From assembly GCA_016787665.1 (NCBI GenBank), contig JAEUUC010000009.1:257744-321743 (forward strand): DNA of 64,000 nt, in the 5' to 3' direction. Below are positions 1 through 7,383 of this stretch, piece by piece. The position numbers and the translations under genes were made by a program. This stretch comes from Cyclobacteriaceae bacterium (GTDB taxonomy: Bacteria > Bacteroidota > Bacteroidia > Cytophagales > Cyclobacteriaceae). Under the pieces are notes generated by a model. That model did no database searches and was not told the origin of the DNA. It saw only the letters and a list, made by a program, of their open reading frames with translations. Numbering within the stretch: the stretch's first letter is position 1; every line of letters starts with the position of its first letter.

Positions 1-2
1 TG

Positions 3-689
3 GTTATTGGCGCGCATGGCAAACGGTCGCGCCTCGATACAACGCTCAACCGCCCGTTTCTCCGAAAGCGTTCGCCTTATGTGGGGGTCAAATATCATAT
101 TCGCTATGATCAGCCCCGCAATCGCATTTCACTGCATAACTTCGAAAACGGATATTGTGGCATCAGCCAGGTTGAAGACGGAAAGAGCAATTTATGTTAT
201 CTGGTGCACCGTGATGCAGTAAAGAAACATCACCACATTCCCGAGTTGGAGAAGGCCGTCCTTCATCGGAATCCTTACCTGAAGGAAATTTTTACAAATG
301 CTGAGTTCCTGTTCGATCGCCCGGAGGTGATCAATGAAATTTCGTTTGCTACAAAAGGCCCCCTCGAGGGCCACGTGCTCATGGGAGGCGATGCCGCAGG
401 CATGATTACGCCCCTGTGCGGAAATGGTATGGCGATGGCCATTCACGCCAGTAAATTATTGGCCGAAGAAGTGGGCGCGTTTTGCCGAAACGAAATCACC
501 CGCGATCAAATGGAGCAACGCTACGCCACACGCTGGAACAACCTGTTCGCCAAACGACTATGGGCAGGCCGGCAAATACAAAAGCTGTTCGGCAGCGAAT
601 GGGCCTCAAATCTGGCCGTTAACCTGGCGCGGTTCGCGCCTCCCATAGCCAACTTCCTGATTCGCCAAACGCACGGCCAGCCCTTTTAA
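3..689 (+). CDS. FAD-dependent oxidoreductase, C-terminal part (5' end outside window)
   Basis: The reading frame is open from nt 3, so the start lies upstream of the window; about 228 codons remain. Near nt 384-440 there is a GGDAAG...P..GNGMAMA stretch, the second FAD-contacting motif of the geranylgeranyl-reductase / flavin monooxygenase-like family (GDAAG with a following G-rich helix). The Rossmann GxGxxG motif would be in the missing part. The family oxidises or reduces isoprenoid, quinone or polyketide-type substrates using FAD and NAD(P)H. The nearby UbiA, type III PKS and methyltransferase genes suggest a role in the same pathway; that is inference, because two unrelated genes lie between them. 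The exact substrate cannot be read from the sequence. Confidence 0.8.
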   Translation, partial: VIGAHGKRSRLDTTLNRPFLRKRSPYVGVKYHIRYDQPRNRISLHNFENGYCGISQVEDGKSNLCYLVHRDAVKKHHHIPELEKAVLHRNPYLKEIFTNAEFLFDRPEVINEISFATKGPLEGHVLMGGDAAGMITPLCGNGMAMAIHASKLLAEEVGAFCRNEITRDQMEQRYATRWNNLFAKRLWAGRQIQKLFGSEWASNLAVNLARFAPPIANFLIRQTHGQPF

Positions 690-746
690 GTCAAATTGGT
701 GGCCCTGCGGATTGCTTGCTACCTTCACACAACAATCCGCAAAAAG

Positions 747-1715
747 ATGAGTCCTTCACGTAGAGATTTTCTGAAACAATTGGGGTTAATCACCTCAGCC
801 GGGTCGTTGGCAGCCTGGGCACAAGCCTGCTCCGGCAATTCCAAAACATCAAATGAAAACGCCATGACGGAAACTTCGAATGCCATGTTCTTCAAAATCT
901 CGTTGGCCGAGTGGTCGTTGCACCGGACAATACAGGCCGGTGAGCTTGATCATTTGGATTTTCCGGCATTGGCCAAAAATGAGTTTGGCATCGATGCCGT
1001 AGAGTATGTGAATGGGTTTTTCAAGGATAAGGCTAAAGACACCGCTTATTTGTCAGAACTCAAAACGCGCTGTAACGATGCAGGAGTCATCAGCTTGTTG
1101 ATCATGTGCGATGGTGAGGGCGATTTGGCCGGCCCCGATGCCGCCCAGCGAAAGGCGGCCGTGGAGAACCATTTCAAATGGGTGGAGGCGGCCAGGTTTT
1201 TGGGTTGCCACTCCATTCGGGTGAATTGCTTTGGTTCCGGGACGCGCGAAGAAATGGCTAAAGCGAGTGCCGAAAGCTTACGAACACTGAGTGAGTTTGC
1301 GCAGCCCGTTGGCATTAATGTACTGGTAGAAAATCATGGGGGTTTTTCATCAGACGGCCAGTGGTTGAGCGGAGTGATGCGCGAAGTGGGCATGCCCAAT
1401 TGCGGCACACTTCCGGATTTTGGCAACTTCTGCATGCGCAGAGAAAAAGGCGACATGTGGGAGTCGCCTTGTGTGGAGTGGTATGACCGGTACAAGGGCG
1501 TAACGGAACTGATGCCCTTTGCCAAAGGCGTGAGCGCAAAGAGCCATGAATTTGATAGCAACGGCAACAGCCGCGAAACCGACTATCGTAAAATGCTTCA
1601 AATCGTGAAATCAGCCGGGTACACGGGCTACATCGGTGTTGAATATGAAGGGAGCGAATTGCCCGAACGGGAGGGCATCCGGGCTACGAAAAAGCTGCTG
1701 GAACGAAGTGTTTGA
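747..1715 (+). CDS. Exported sugar phosphate isomerase/epimerase-like TIM-barrel protein
   Basis: A 322-residue protein. I chose the ATG at 747 because it opens a twin-arginine signal (SRRDFLKQLG, then a hydrophobic stretch ending WAQAC). A longer in-frame start at 696 would bury the signal. The body (about residues 50-320) matches the xylose-isomerase-like / AP-endonuclease-2 TIM barrel, with family-type segments such as VLVENHGG, LPDFGN, AKSHEFD and GYIGVEYEG carrying the likely metal-binding E, D, H and E residues. Such exported proteins are common in Bacteroidota and are thought to act on sugars or keto-sugars in the periplasm. The Cys after the signal could be lipidated, but the lipobox is poor. 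Substrate unknown. Confidence 0.82.
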   Translation: MSPSRRDFLKQLGLITSAGSLAAWAQACSGNSKTSNENAMTETSNAMFFKISLAEWSLHRTIQAGELDHLDFPALAKNEFGIDAVEYVNGFFKDKAKDTAYLSELKTRCNDAGVISLLIMCDGEGDLAGPDAAQRKAAVENHFKWVEAARFLGCHSIRVNCFGSGTREEMAKASAESLRTLSEFAQPVGINVLVENHGGFSSDGQWLSGVMREVGMPNCGTLPDFGNFCMRREKGDMWESPCVEWYDRYKGVTELMPFAKGVSAKSHEFDSNGNSRETDYRKMLQIVKSAGYTGYIGVEYEGSELPEREGIRATKKLLERSV

Positions 1716-1785
1716 TTGCGGTAAACCATCGCAACTCGCCAACCAATAATTGTCAGTTTCTGCCGTGATCGCCATCATGGCAATC

Positions 1786-1797
1786 GCCCGATCGGGC
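1786..1797. repeat. 12-bp perfect palindrome upstream of hsp20
   Basis: GCCCGATCGGGC is perfectly self-complementary and lies about 40 bp before the Hsp20 start, in the only non-coding stretch between the two genes. It has no T-tract, so it is not a standard terminator. It could be a regulator site for the heat-shock gene or the remnant of a stem. Nothing else supports either role. Confidence 0.3.
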
Positions 1798-1828
1798 AGG
1801 GTACCTTAGCACCGTCAACTAAAAAAAC

Positions 1829-1833
1829 GGAGG
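1829..1833 (+). promoter_or_regulatory. Strong Shine-Dalgarno site of hsp20
   Basis: GGAGG lies five bases before the ATG at 1838. Most genes in this window have no such site, as is usual in Bacteroidota, so this fixes the Hsp20 start and suggests efficient translation. Confidence 0.6.
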
Positions 1834-1837
1834 TTAT

Positions 1838-2275
1838 ATGACACTGATGAAAAGAATGGGATTTCCCACCTTGTTGGACAACAAGTGGATGACCGACCTG
1901 TTTGACACCGAAAAATTCTTTGATGCCGACTGGCTGAAGAGAATTCAGGCTGTGCCTGCTGTAAACGTAGTTGAAAAAGACAAAATGTTCGAAATCGAAA
2001 TGGCTGCTCCCGGTTTGAACAAAAAGGATTTCAACATCACCATTGAAAATGGCGTATTGACCATTACGGTTGAAAAAGAAGAAAAACGCGAAGAAAAAGA
2101 AGAAAACTTCACCCGTAAGGAGTTCAACTACACCAATTTCATTCGTTCGTTCACTCTTCCGGAAAATGTGAAGACAGAAAAAGTAGATGCCATCTATGAA
2201 AATGGATTGCTGAAGCTGTTACTGCCGAAGGAAGTGGAAACCAAAGTAAAACCGAAGGCTATTGAAGTTCACTAA
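1838..2275 (+). CDS. Hsp20/alpha-crystallin family small heat-shock protein
   Basis: A 145-residue protein of typical length for the family. The alpha-crystallin domain spans about residues 40-140: VNVVEKDKMFEIEMAAPGLNKKDF, then ENGVLTITVEKEEK, a charged loop, and the characteristic YENGLLKLLLPK near the end. It would bind unfolded proteins in the cytoplasm as an ATP-independent chaperone oligomer. The C-terminal KPKAIEVH contains the short K-x-I-x-V tail used in oligomer contacts. It is monocistronic, with a strong ribosome site upstream and a bidirectional terminator downstream. The product is highly charged and Lys/Glu-rich. Confidence 0.95.
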   Translation: MTLMKRMGFPTLLDNKWMTDLFDTEKFFDADWLKRIQAVPAVNVVEKDKMFEIEMAAPGLNKKDFNITIENGVLTITVEKEEKREEKEENFTRKEFNYTNFIRSFTLPENVKTEKVDAIYENGLLKLLLPKEVETKVKPKAIEVH

Positions 2276-2381
2276 GTTGGGTTAGGTTGACTTGGCGGTT
2301 GTACCGGGATGCTTTTCTTTAAGGCTCTTTAGAACCTGCAGCGGACAAGTGAACGTCACCGAATAGACTCCGCCAAAAACC

Positions 2382-2411
2382 AAAAAGCCCCGCCCGTTGG
2401 CGGGGCTTTTT
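2382..2411. terminator. Bidirectional intrinsic terminator (hsp20 / UbiA)
   Basis: A perfect 13-bp stem (AAAAAGCCCCGCC with GGCGGGGCTTTTT) around a CGTT loop gives a U-tract in both directions. It lies between convergent genes: Hsp20 ends at 2275 and the UbiA gene ends at 2423. Confidence 0.92.
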
Positions 2412-2422
2412 CATGGCACCCA

Positions 2423-3304
2423 TTACAATTGGTTGATGTGGCTGGTCTCCCAAAACAACCAGAAAAAGAACCCGTTTAAGCAAGTGGCCGATAAAAAATT
2501 CAGCCACATGGTATTCCGGTAGTTGGCCACTTCTTCATTTCGCCACACACGGTAGAACCATATCAGGAAGAATACAACCACCGGGAACAGGGCTACCAAA
2601 AAAGACAACGCAAATCGCCACTCAAAAAAAGTGTAGAAGTACGCAGCATACAAAACCGAAGCCAGGGAAAAAATGCCCATCACCAGGCCAAACGTACCGC
2701 GCACGCCCAGCTTTAGACTAATCGTAGTATCGCCCCGCTTCGCATCTTCTGCATGTTGATACACCTGCGTCATCGGGTAAGTGCCCAACAACATCAGCGA
2801 GGCCAACGCCCCCGGAATCAAAACTTTTGTCTGAACTAAATTTTCTAACGGCAACGCATTAATCCCCGCATAGCACATCACGAAGGTAAATACGCCCTGA
2901 AAGAACGCCACCCATAACCAGCCGGCTATGGGGTACTTCTTTAGCCGCACGGCCGGATGGCTATAGGCTTTTGATGCCAAGCCATAAAGGAGTATCATGG
3001 CGGCAAAAATGCTGTTCACTTTCCACCAGGCCAGGCCAACCGCCACCAAATCCAGCAGCCAGGCCGCCACAAACAATGATCGGTTCACGGGTGGGGGATT
3101 TTTAAGTCCACCGATGCTGCCTTCATCCTTATCGAAATAGCTGTTGTAGCCATTGCTGGCCGGATACACCAACAGGTGAATAATGACAAACGACCAAAGC
3201 AAGCGATCGCCATTCAGGTTTGGTGAAATGGCCAGCGCAAAAAAATACACCGGCATCAAAAACCAGGAAAACAAAAACCGCAAATGAAGAATGGTTGAGC
3301 GCAT
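2423..3304 (-). CDS. UbiA-family prenyltransferase
   Basis: A 293-residue, strongly hydrophobic protein with about eight or nine membrane helices. Both Asp-rich motifs of the UbiA family are visible: N..YFDKDEG near residue 60 and EDAKRGD near residue 180. These bind the Mg-diphosphate of the isoprenoid donor. I chose the ATG at 3304; the frame can be extended to a TTG at 3355, but that would overlap the divergent PKS start. The family prenylates quinone precursors, tetrapyrroles or phenolic lipids in the membrane. Divergent placement 50 bp from a type III PKS suggests that it prenylates the polyketide-derived aromatic product (inference). The UbiA alone could also serve another lipid pathway. 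Confidence 0.88.
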   Translation of the reverse strand: MRSTILHLRFLFSWFLMPVYFFALAISPNLNGDRLLWSFVIIHLLVYPASNGYNSYFDKDEGSIGGLKNPPPVNRSLFVAAWLLDLVAVGLAWWKVNSIFAAMILLYGLASKAYSHPAVRLKKYPIAGWLWVAFFQGVFTFVMCYAGINALPLENLVQTKVLIPGALASLMLLGTYPMTQVYQHAEDAKRGDTTISLKLGVRGTFGLVMGIFSLASVLYAAYFYTFFEWRFALSFLVALFPVVVFFLIWFYRVWRNEEVANYRNTMWLNFLSATCLNGFFFWLFWETSHINQL

Positions 3305-3341
3305 GAGCCTGAACGAAAACGTCAATTTATGGTTTTTATGG

Positions 3342-3349
3342 TATACTTG
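3342..3349 (+). promoter_or_regulatory. Candidate -7 element of the PKS gene
   Basis: TATACTTG matches the Bacteroidota -7 consensus TAnnTTTG at five of its six fixed positions and ends five bases before the ATG at 3355. No TTG was found at the expected -33 distance. If used, the transcript would be nearly leaderless. Confidence 0.35.
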
Positions 3350-3354
3350 ACCCA

Positions 3355-4449
3355 ATGAGTTACATCACCGCCATCGGCACGGCCAATCCGCCACACCGGC
3401 ACAGCCAGCAACAAATTGCCGACTTCATGGTGAAGACCACCCAACGTAAAGGGGATGATGCGCGCAAACTGAAAACGCTCTACCGCGCCACCGGCATCGA
3501 ACATCGGTACTCCGTGCTGGCCGACTATGGACGATCGTTCGACTTCTCGTTCTATTCCAACACGGAAGACCTTGAGCCTTTTCCCTCCACACGAAAACGC
3601 CTCGAATTGTATCGCACGCATGCCCTGAAACTCAGCCTCGATGCCGTACAGCAATGCCTGGGAACACGATCAACCGATGAGATCACGCACCTGATTGTGG
3701 TGAGCTGCACCGGTATGTACGCGCCTGGATTGGACATTGACCTTGTAAATGCCCTGGGCCTCAGCCGGCAAGTTGAGCGGCTTTGCATAAACTTCATGGG
3801 ATGTTACGCGGCCATTAATGCGCTTCGGCAGGCCGATACGATTTGTCGCGCAGAACCGGACGCCTCGGTGCTGGTCGTATGCACCGAACTTTGCAGCATT
3901 CACTTTCAAAAAGAAGCAACCGAAGACAATCTGCTGGCCAACGCTCTTTTTGCCGATGGCTCGGCTGCCTTGTTGGTACGTGGCCGTCCGGATCGTGGGC
4001 TCAACCTGAAGCCGGTAAGCTTCTTCTGCGATCTGGCCCCGGCCGCTGAGCAAGACATGGCCTGGACCGTGGGCGACCTCGGGTTCGAAATGAAGCTATC
4101 CACCTACGTGCCGGACGTCATCCGGCAGGGGATAAAAAGTCTGACACATCGGCTACTGGACAAAATCGGGTTGAGTCAACATCAAATTGCCTATTACGCC
4201 ATTCATCCGGGAGGAAAAAAGATTATCGAATCCATTGAAACGGAGCTGGGCTTAACGCGAAAGGATACGCAGCACTCCCATGAAGTTTTAAAGAACTACG
4301 GCAACATGTCTTCGCCAACGGTTGTGTTTGTGCTTCAGCAGCTTAGCCGGCAACTCAACGGTGTTGATGATGGCCAGAACATTCTCAGCTTCGCCTTCGG
4401 CCCCGGTCTTACGCTGGAGAGCATGATACTTAAAATTGAAAACCACTGA
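3355..4449 (+). CDS. Type III polyketide synthase (chalcone/stilbene synthase family)
   Basis: A 364-residue protein, normal for the family. The catalytic triad is complete: Cys150 in NFMGCYAA, His284 in AIHPGGKKI and Asn317 in KNYGNMSSP. The GFGPG-type loop is present as AFGPGLTLE near residue 348. The enzyme would extend an acyl-CoA starter with malonyl-CoA and cyclise the chain to a pyrone, resorcinol or phloroglucinol; the starter cannot be read from the sequence. Its stop overlaps the start of the methyltransferase gene by one base (TGATG), so the two are translationally coupled. UbiA is divergent at 50 bp. Together they look like a small lipid-type polyketide cluster. Confidence 0.93.
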   Translation: MSYITAIGTANPPHRHSQQQIADFMVKTTQRKGDDARKLKTLYRATGIEHRYSVLADYGRSFDFSFYSNTEDLEPFPSTRKRLELYRTHALKLSLDAVQQCLGTRSTDEITHLIVVSCTGMYAPGLDIDLVNALGLSRQVERLCINFMGCYAAINALRQADTICRAEPDASVLVVCTELCSIHFQKEATEDNLLANALFADGSAALLVRGRPDRGLNLKPVSFFCDLAPAAEQDMAWTVGDLGFEMKLSTYVPDVIRQGIKSLTHRLLDKIGLSQHQIAYYAIHPGGKKIIESIETELGLTRKDTQHSHEVLKNYGNMSSPTVVFVLQQLSRQLNGVDDGQNILSFAFGPGLTLESMILKIENH

Positions 4450-5153
4450 TGGATTTTGCAGAACGCAGTGCCGATGTTGAGATCATGGACGACCTGGATT
4501 GCCAGGGTGAAGTGGTTGACCAAACCCTGCGGGAACTCGATTTCATTAACAAATGGCTCGGTGGAAATGCGGTCACCCTTGAAGCTCTCAAAAGAGTATT
4601 GCCGGATTGTGGACCGACCATACGCCTGGCGGACCTGGGTTGTGGAAGCGGAGATATGCTGAGGCGCGTGAGTGTGTTGGCGCGCGCGCGTGGAATTAAG
4701 GCAGAGCTGACCGGCTTTGATGCCAACCCGCACATCGTTGCGTTCGCCCGCAACCATTCCCGAGGCTATCCGGAAATTCGATTCGAGCCCGTGAATATTT
4801 TCTCGGACGAATTCAAACAACTCACTTTTGATTTGGTGACAGCCACCTTGTTCTTCCACCATTTTTCCAATGACCAGCTGATTCACTTCTTTCGCCAATT
4901 GCGGAACCAGACGCGTGTCGCCATCATTGTTAATGACATACACCGTCATCCGCTGGCGTATTATTCCATTAAATGGCTCACAACGGTATTATCAAAATCA
5001 TCTATGGTTCGGTTTGACGCCCCCTTGTCCGTGCGCAGGGCTTTTACGCGGGCAGAACTCGAGCATATTATGGCGGAAGCCGGCATAACTACCTATCACT
5101 TGCGCTGGAAATGGGCGTTTCGATGGCAACTTATCATACGCGCGGGTCAGTAA
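4449..5153 (+). CDS. Class I SAM-dependent methyltransferase
   Basis: A 234-residue protein with SAM-binding motif I, LADLGCGSGDM (residues 60-70), an acidic end of strand beta-2 (TGFDANPH) and the DLVTATLFFHHF stretch typical of UbiE/Methyltransf_11-like enzymes. It starts in a one-base overlap with the PKS stop, so it probably methylates the polyketide product, for example O- or C-methylation of a resorcinol or quinol. In Bacillus and many Bacteroidota a methyltransferase gene also follows a type III PKS. Its product specificity is inferred only from context. Confidence 0.88.
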   Translation: MDFAERSADVEIMDDLDCQGEVVDQTLRELDFINKWLGGNAVTLEALKRVLPDCGPTIRLADLGCGSGDMLRRVSVLARARGIKAELTGFDANPHIVAFARNHSRGYPEIRFEPVNIFSDEFKQLTFDLVTATLFFHHFSNDQLIHFFRQLRNQTRVAIIVNDIHRHPLAYYSIKWLTTVLSKSSMVRFDAPLSVRRAFTRAELEHIMAEAGITTYHLRWKWAFRWQLIIRAGQ

Positions 5154-5209
5154 CCATACCCTTACTTTGGCACAATTTTTATACTTTCACAGTCAATAAA
5201 ATCTTCAAT

Positions 5210-5755
5210 ATGAAAATCTGGACAGGTATAGCCTTGATGGCCTTGATGGTGGGTTGCTCATCTTCACCCTTCGGCAAGAAAGTAAATGAACCCTTTACCG
5301 GCTCGGCTTACGAATCGAATAATCGCTTTTTCAGGGCTTCGGGCAAAGGCACCAGCTCACAGGATAACATTGCCCGCGGCAAGGCCGACATTGATGCCAA
5401 AACTATTCTGGCGGGCCAAATCAACACCACCATGAAACAGGTAGCTGACCAATACCTCGGCCAAACGGAGAACGAGCGGGCCGCTGATGTGGCCGATAAG
5501 TTTCAGAGCCTGGCCCGGCAGGTGATGAATACCGATATGGCCGACCTGCGCAAGATTGGTGAGAAAAAATACTACAACGAAAAAACAAAAGAGTATACCG
5601 TGTTTATGGCATATGAGATTAAAAAGAACGCCATGTTCCGGTTCATGAAAAAGCAGGCCAAGGTTGACCAAACCATCAACGAGCGCCAAATGGATCTGAT
5701 CAATAAGATTTTGGACGAGCAGATTAAGGAGACGGAGGACGAAGGGGAAAACTAG
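5210..5755 (+). CDS. LPP20-like lipoprotein
   Basis: A 181-residue protein. I chose the ATG at 5210 because it directly opens a lipoprotein signal (hydrophobic ALMALMVGC, lipobox LMVGC at about residues 12-16). The middle ([24 protein letters not shown]) resembles the LPP20/FlgP-type fold in which an R-A-x-G-x-G segment is followed by alanine-rich helices. The rest is helical and charged. It is probably anchored in the outer or inner membrane facing the periplasm. Function unknown. Its 3' end overlaps the convergent prfA gene by four bases. Confidence 0.75.
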   Translation: MKIWTGIALMALMVGCSSSPFGKKVNEPFTGSAYESNNRFFRASGKGTSSQDNIARGKADIDAKTILAGQINTTMKQVADQYLGQTENERAADVADKFQSLARQVMNTDMADLRKIGEKKYYNEKTKEYTVFMAYEIKKNAMFRFMKKQAKVDQTINERQMDLINKILDEQIKETEDEGEN

Positions 5756-6822
5756 CCCTTCCCTTCCGCCATCTTTTCGGCCGCTTCGGCAATCTTCAGC
5801 TGCTCGATAAAGTCATCGATCTCCCCGTTCAGGATGGCGGGCAGGTTGTGCTGCGTGTACCCGATGCGGTGATCCGTTACCCGGCTTTGCGGATAGTTGT
5901 ACGTGCGAATCTTTTCGGAGCGGTCGCCACTGCGCACCTGGCTCCTGCGCGAAGCGCCAATGGCCGCCTGCTGCTTCTCCACTTCTATTTCGTAAAGCTT
6001 GGTGCGCAGCATCTGTAGAGCCCGCTCACGGTTGCCGTGTTGCGAGCGCTCGACCTGGCAAACGACTACAATGCCGGTGGGTTTGTGCGTCAACTGCACT
6101 TTCGTCTCCACCTTATTCACGTTCTGCCCGCCCGCTCCGCTGCTTCGGGCGGTTTGGAACTCCAGGTCAGCCGGGTTCAGTTGCACATCCACCTCCTCGG
6201 CTTCGGGCAACACCACTACCGAGGCTGCCGAAGTGTGCACGCGGCCCTGTTGTTCAGTGGCCGGTACACGCTGCACCCGGTGCACACCCGATTCATATTT
6301 AAAAATGCCAAAAGCGCCCTCGCCTTCCACCGTGCTGATGATTTCCTTATAACCTCCGGCAGTGCCCTCGGTAAAATCCATTACAATCATTTTGAGCCCT
6401 CTGCGATCGCAGAAACGCTGGTACATCCGGTACAGATCTCCTGCAAAAATGGCCGCTTCATCGCCCCCGGTGCCCGCCCGAATTTCCACAATGCAATTCT
6501 TGTCATCATTAGGGTCACGGGGCATCAGCAGTTCTTTCAATTCCTGCTCCAGGCGGTCGCGTTTGGGGGTGAGCTCATCCAACTCCATCTTGGCGAGCTC
6601 ACGCATCTCCGAATCTTTTTCCTGCTCCAACACCTCTTTGGCGTGCTGCACCCCGTCTAAGGCTCTGCGGTACTCATCGTACTTTCGAACCACCTTCTCC
6701 AGGTCTTTGTATTCTTTGCTTAATTGAGAAAACCTTTTGATGTCACTGACCGTGTCGGGTTGCACGATCAATTGACCCACTTCCTCAAAGCGATGCTTGA
6801 TTTCTTCCAGCTTCTCAATCAT
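5752..6822 (-). CDS. prfA: Peptide chain release factor 1
   Basis: A 356-residue protein of normal RF1 length. The GGQ catalytic tripeptide lies at residues 231-233 within [14 protein letters not shown], and the stop-codon reader is PAT at 187-189, which is the RF1 type (P-x-T) rather than the RF2 SPF type, so it reads UAA and UAG. The N-terminal coiled-coil domain spans about residues 1-100. It releases the finished peptide from the ribosomal P-site tRNA. Transcribed alone on the minus strand; divergent from the lipoprotein gene at 6907. Confidence 0.97.
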   Translation of the reverse strand: MIEKLEEIKHRFEEVGQLIVQPDTVSDIKRFSQLSKEYKDLEKVVRKYDEYRRALDGVQHAKEVLEQEKDSEMRELAKMELDELTPKRDRLEQELKELLMPRDPNDDKNCIVEIRAGTGGDEAAIFAGDLYRMYQRFCDRRGLKMIVMDFTEGTAGGYKEIISTVEGEGAFGIFKYESGVHRVQRVPATEQQGRVHTSAASVVVLPEAEEVDVQLNPADLEFQTARSSGAGGQNVNKVETKVQLTHKPTGIVVVCQVERSQHGNRERALQMLRTKLYEIEVEKQQAAIGASRRSQVRSGDRSEKIRTYNYPQSRVTDHRIGYTQHNLPAILNGEIDDFIEQLKIAEAAEKMAEGKG

Positions 6823-6906
6823 AACAGGGCGGCAAAGTTAAGTCGCGCAGCCAAATTGACAATATACTCGAGCGCAATGCTTAAACTTGTATCGATAAAC
6901 ACAAAT

Positions 6907-7383
6907 ATGAGCCGAATTGCATTCACACTTGCGATCGCGATGTGCTTCAGTTGCAACAAATCCCTCAACCAGGAGCAGCGCGAAGAAATCCGGGACAACA
7001 TGAAAAAGGGTGAGATCCGGAAAGTATCCGAAGCCGAACTCCTGGAGGCGGCATACGCCTATGCACGGCCACTGGCCACAACTCTGGAAAGCATAAGCGA
7101 TAGTCCGGCAAAAATTGACTCCCTGTGTAAAGCGCAAGGCGTGATTTTCGTACCCCTTTCTTCTTCATCTAACCTCACGGAGGTGGAGGCACAAATACTG
7201 GAAGCCTATCAAAACAACCGCGGTGAAAAGCTATCGGAGAATATGCAAAAGGTGGGCACCGACTCCCTGTTGTATACCCGCCCGGCTCAATTGGAGCGGC
7301 CGGACGGCTCCTATGAATTCATGAAGGCCATCGGCATACGGATGTCACGCAAACAGGTGGTGCTTTCGATGAGTAACGAATGA
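6907..7383 (+). CDS. Putative lipoprotein, possibly of a DUF3365/Tll0287-like family
   Basis: A 158-residue protein. The ATG at 6907 opens a short signal with lipobox-like MCFSCNKS (Cys at about residue 17). The mature part is helical and then ends in a strand segment MKAIGIRMSRKQVVLSM, which resembles the end of DUF3365 haem/sensor-like domains, but no CxxCH is seen, so the assignment is weak. Its stop overlaps the start of the hydantoinase gene (ATGA), so the two are probably co-transcribed with the CPBP gene that follows. Function unknown. Confidence 0.6.
   Translation: MSRIAFTLAIAMCFSCNKSLNQEQREEIRDNMKKGEIRKVSEAELLEAAYAYARPLATTLESISDSPAKIDSLCKAQGVIFVPLSSSSNLTEVEAQILEAYQNNRGEKLSENMQKVGTDSLLYTRPAQLERPDGSYEFMKAIGIRMSRKQVVLSMSNE

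Noticed and set aside
1786..1797. Palindrome GCCCGATCGGGC as a terminator of the TIM-barrel gene
   Set aside because: No loop and no T-run; kept only as a palindrome.
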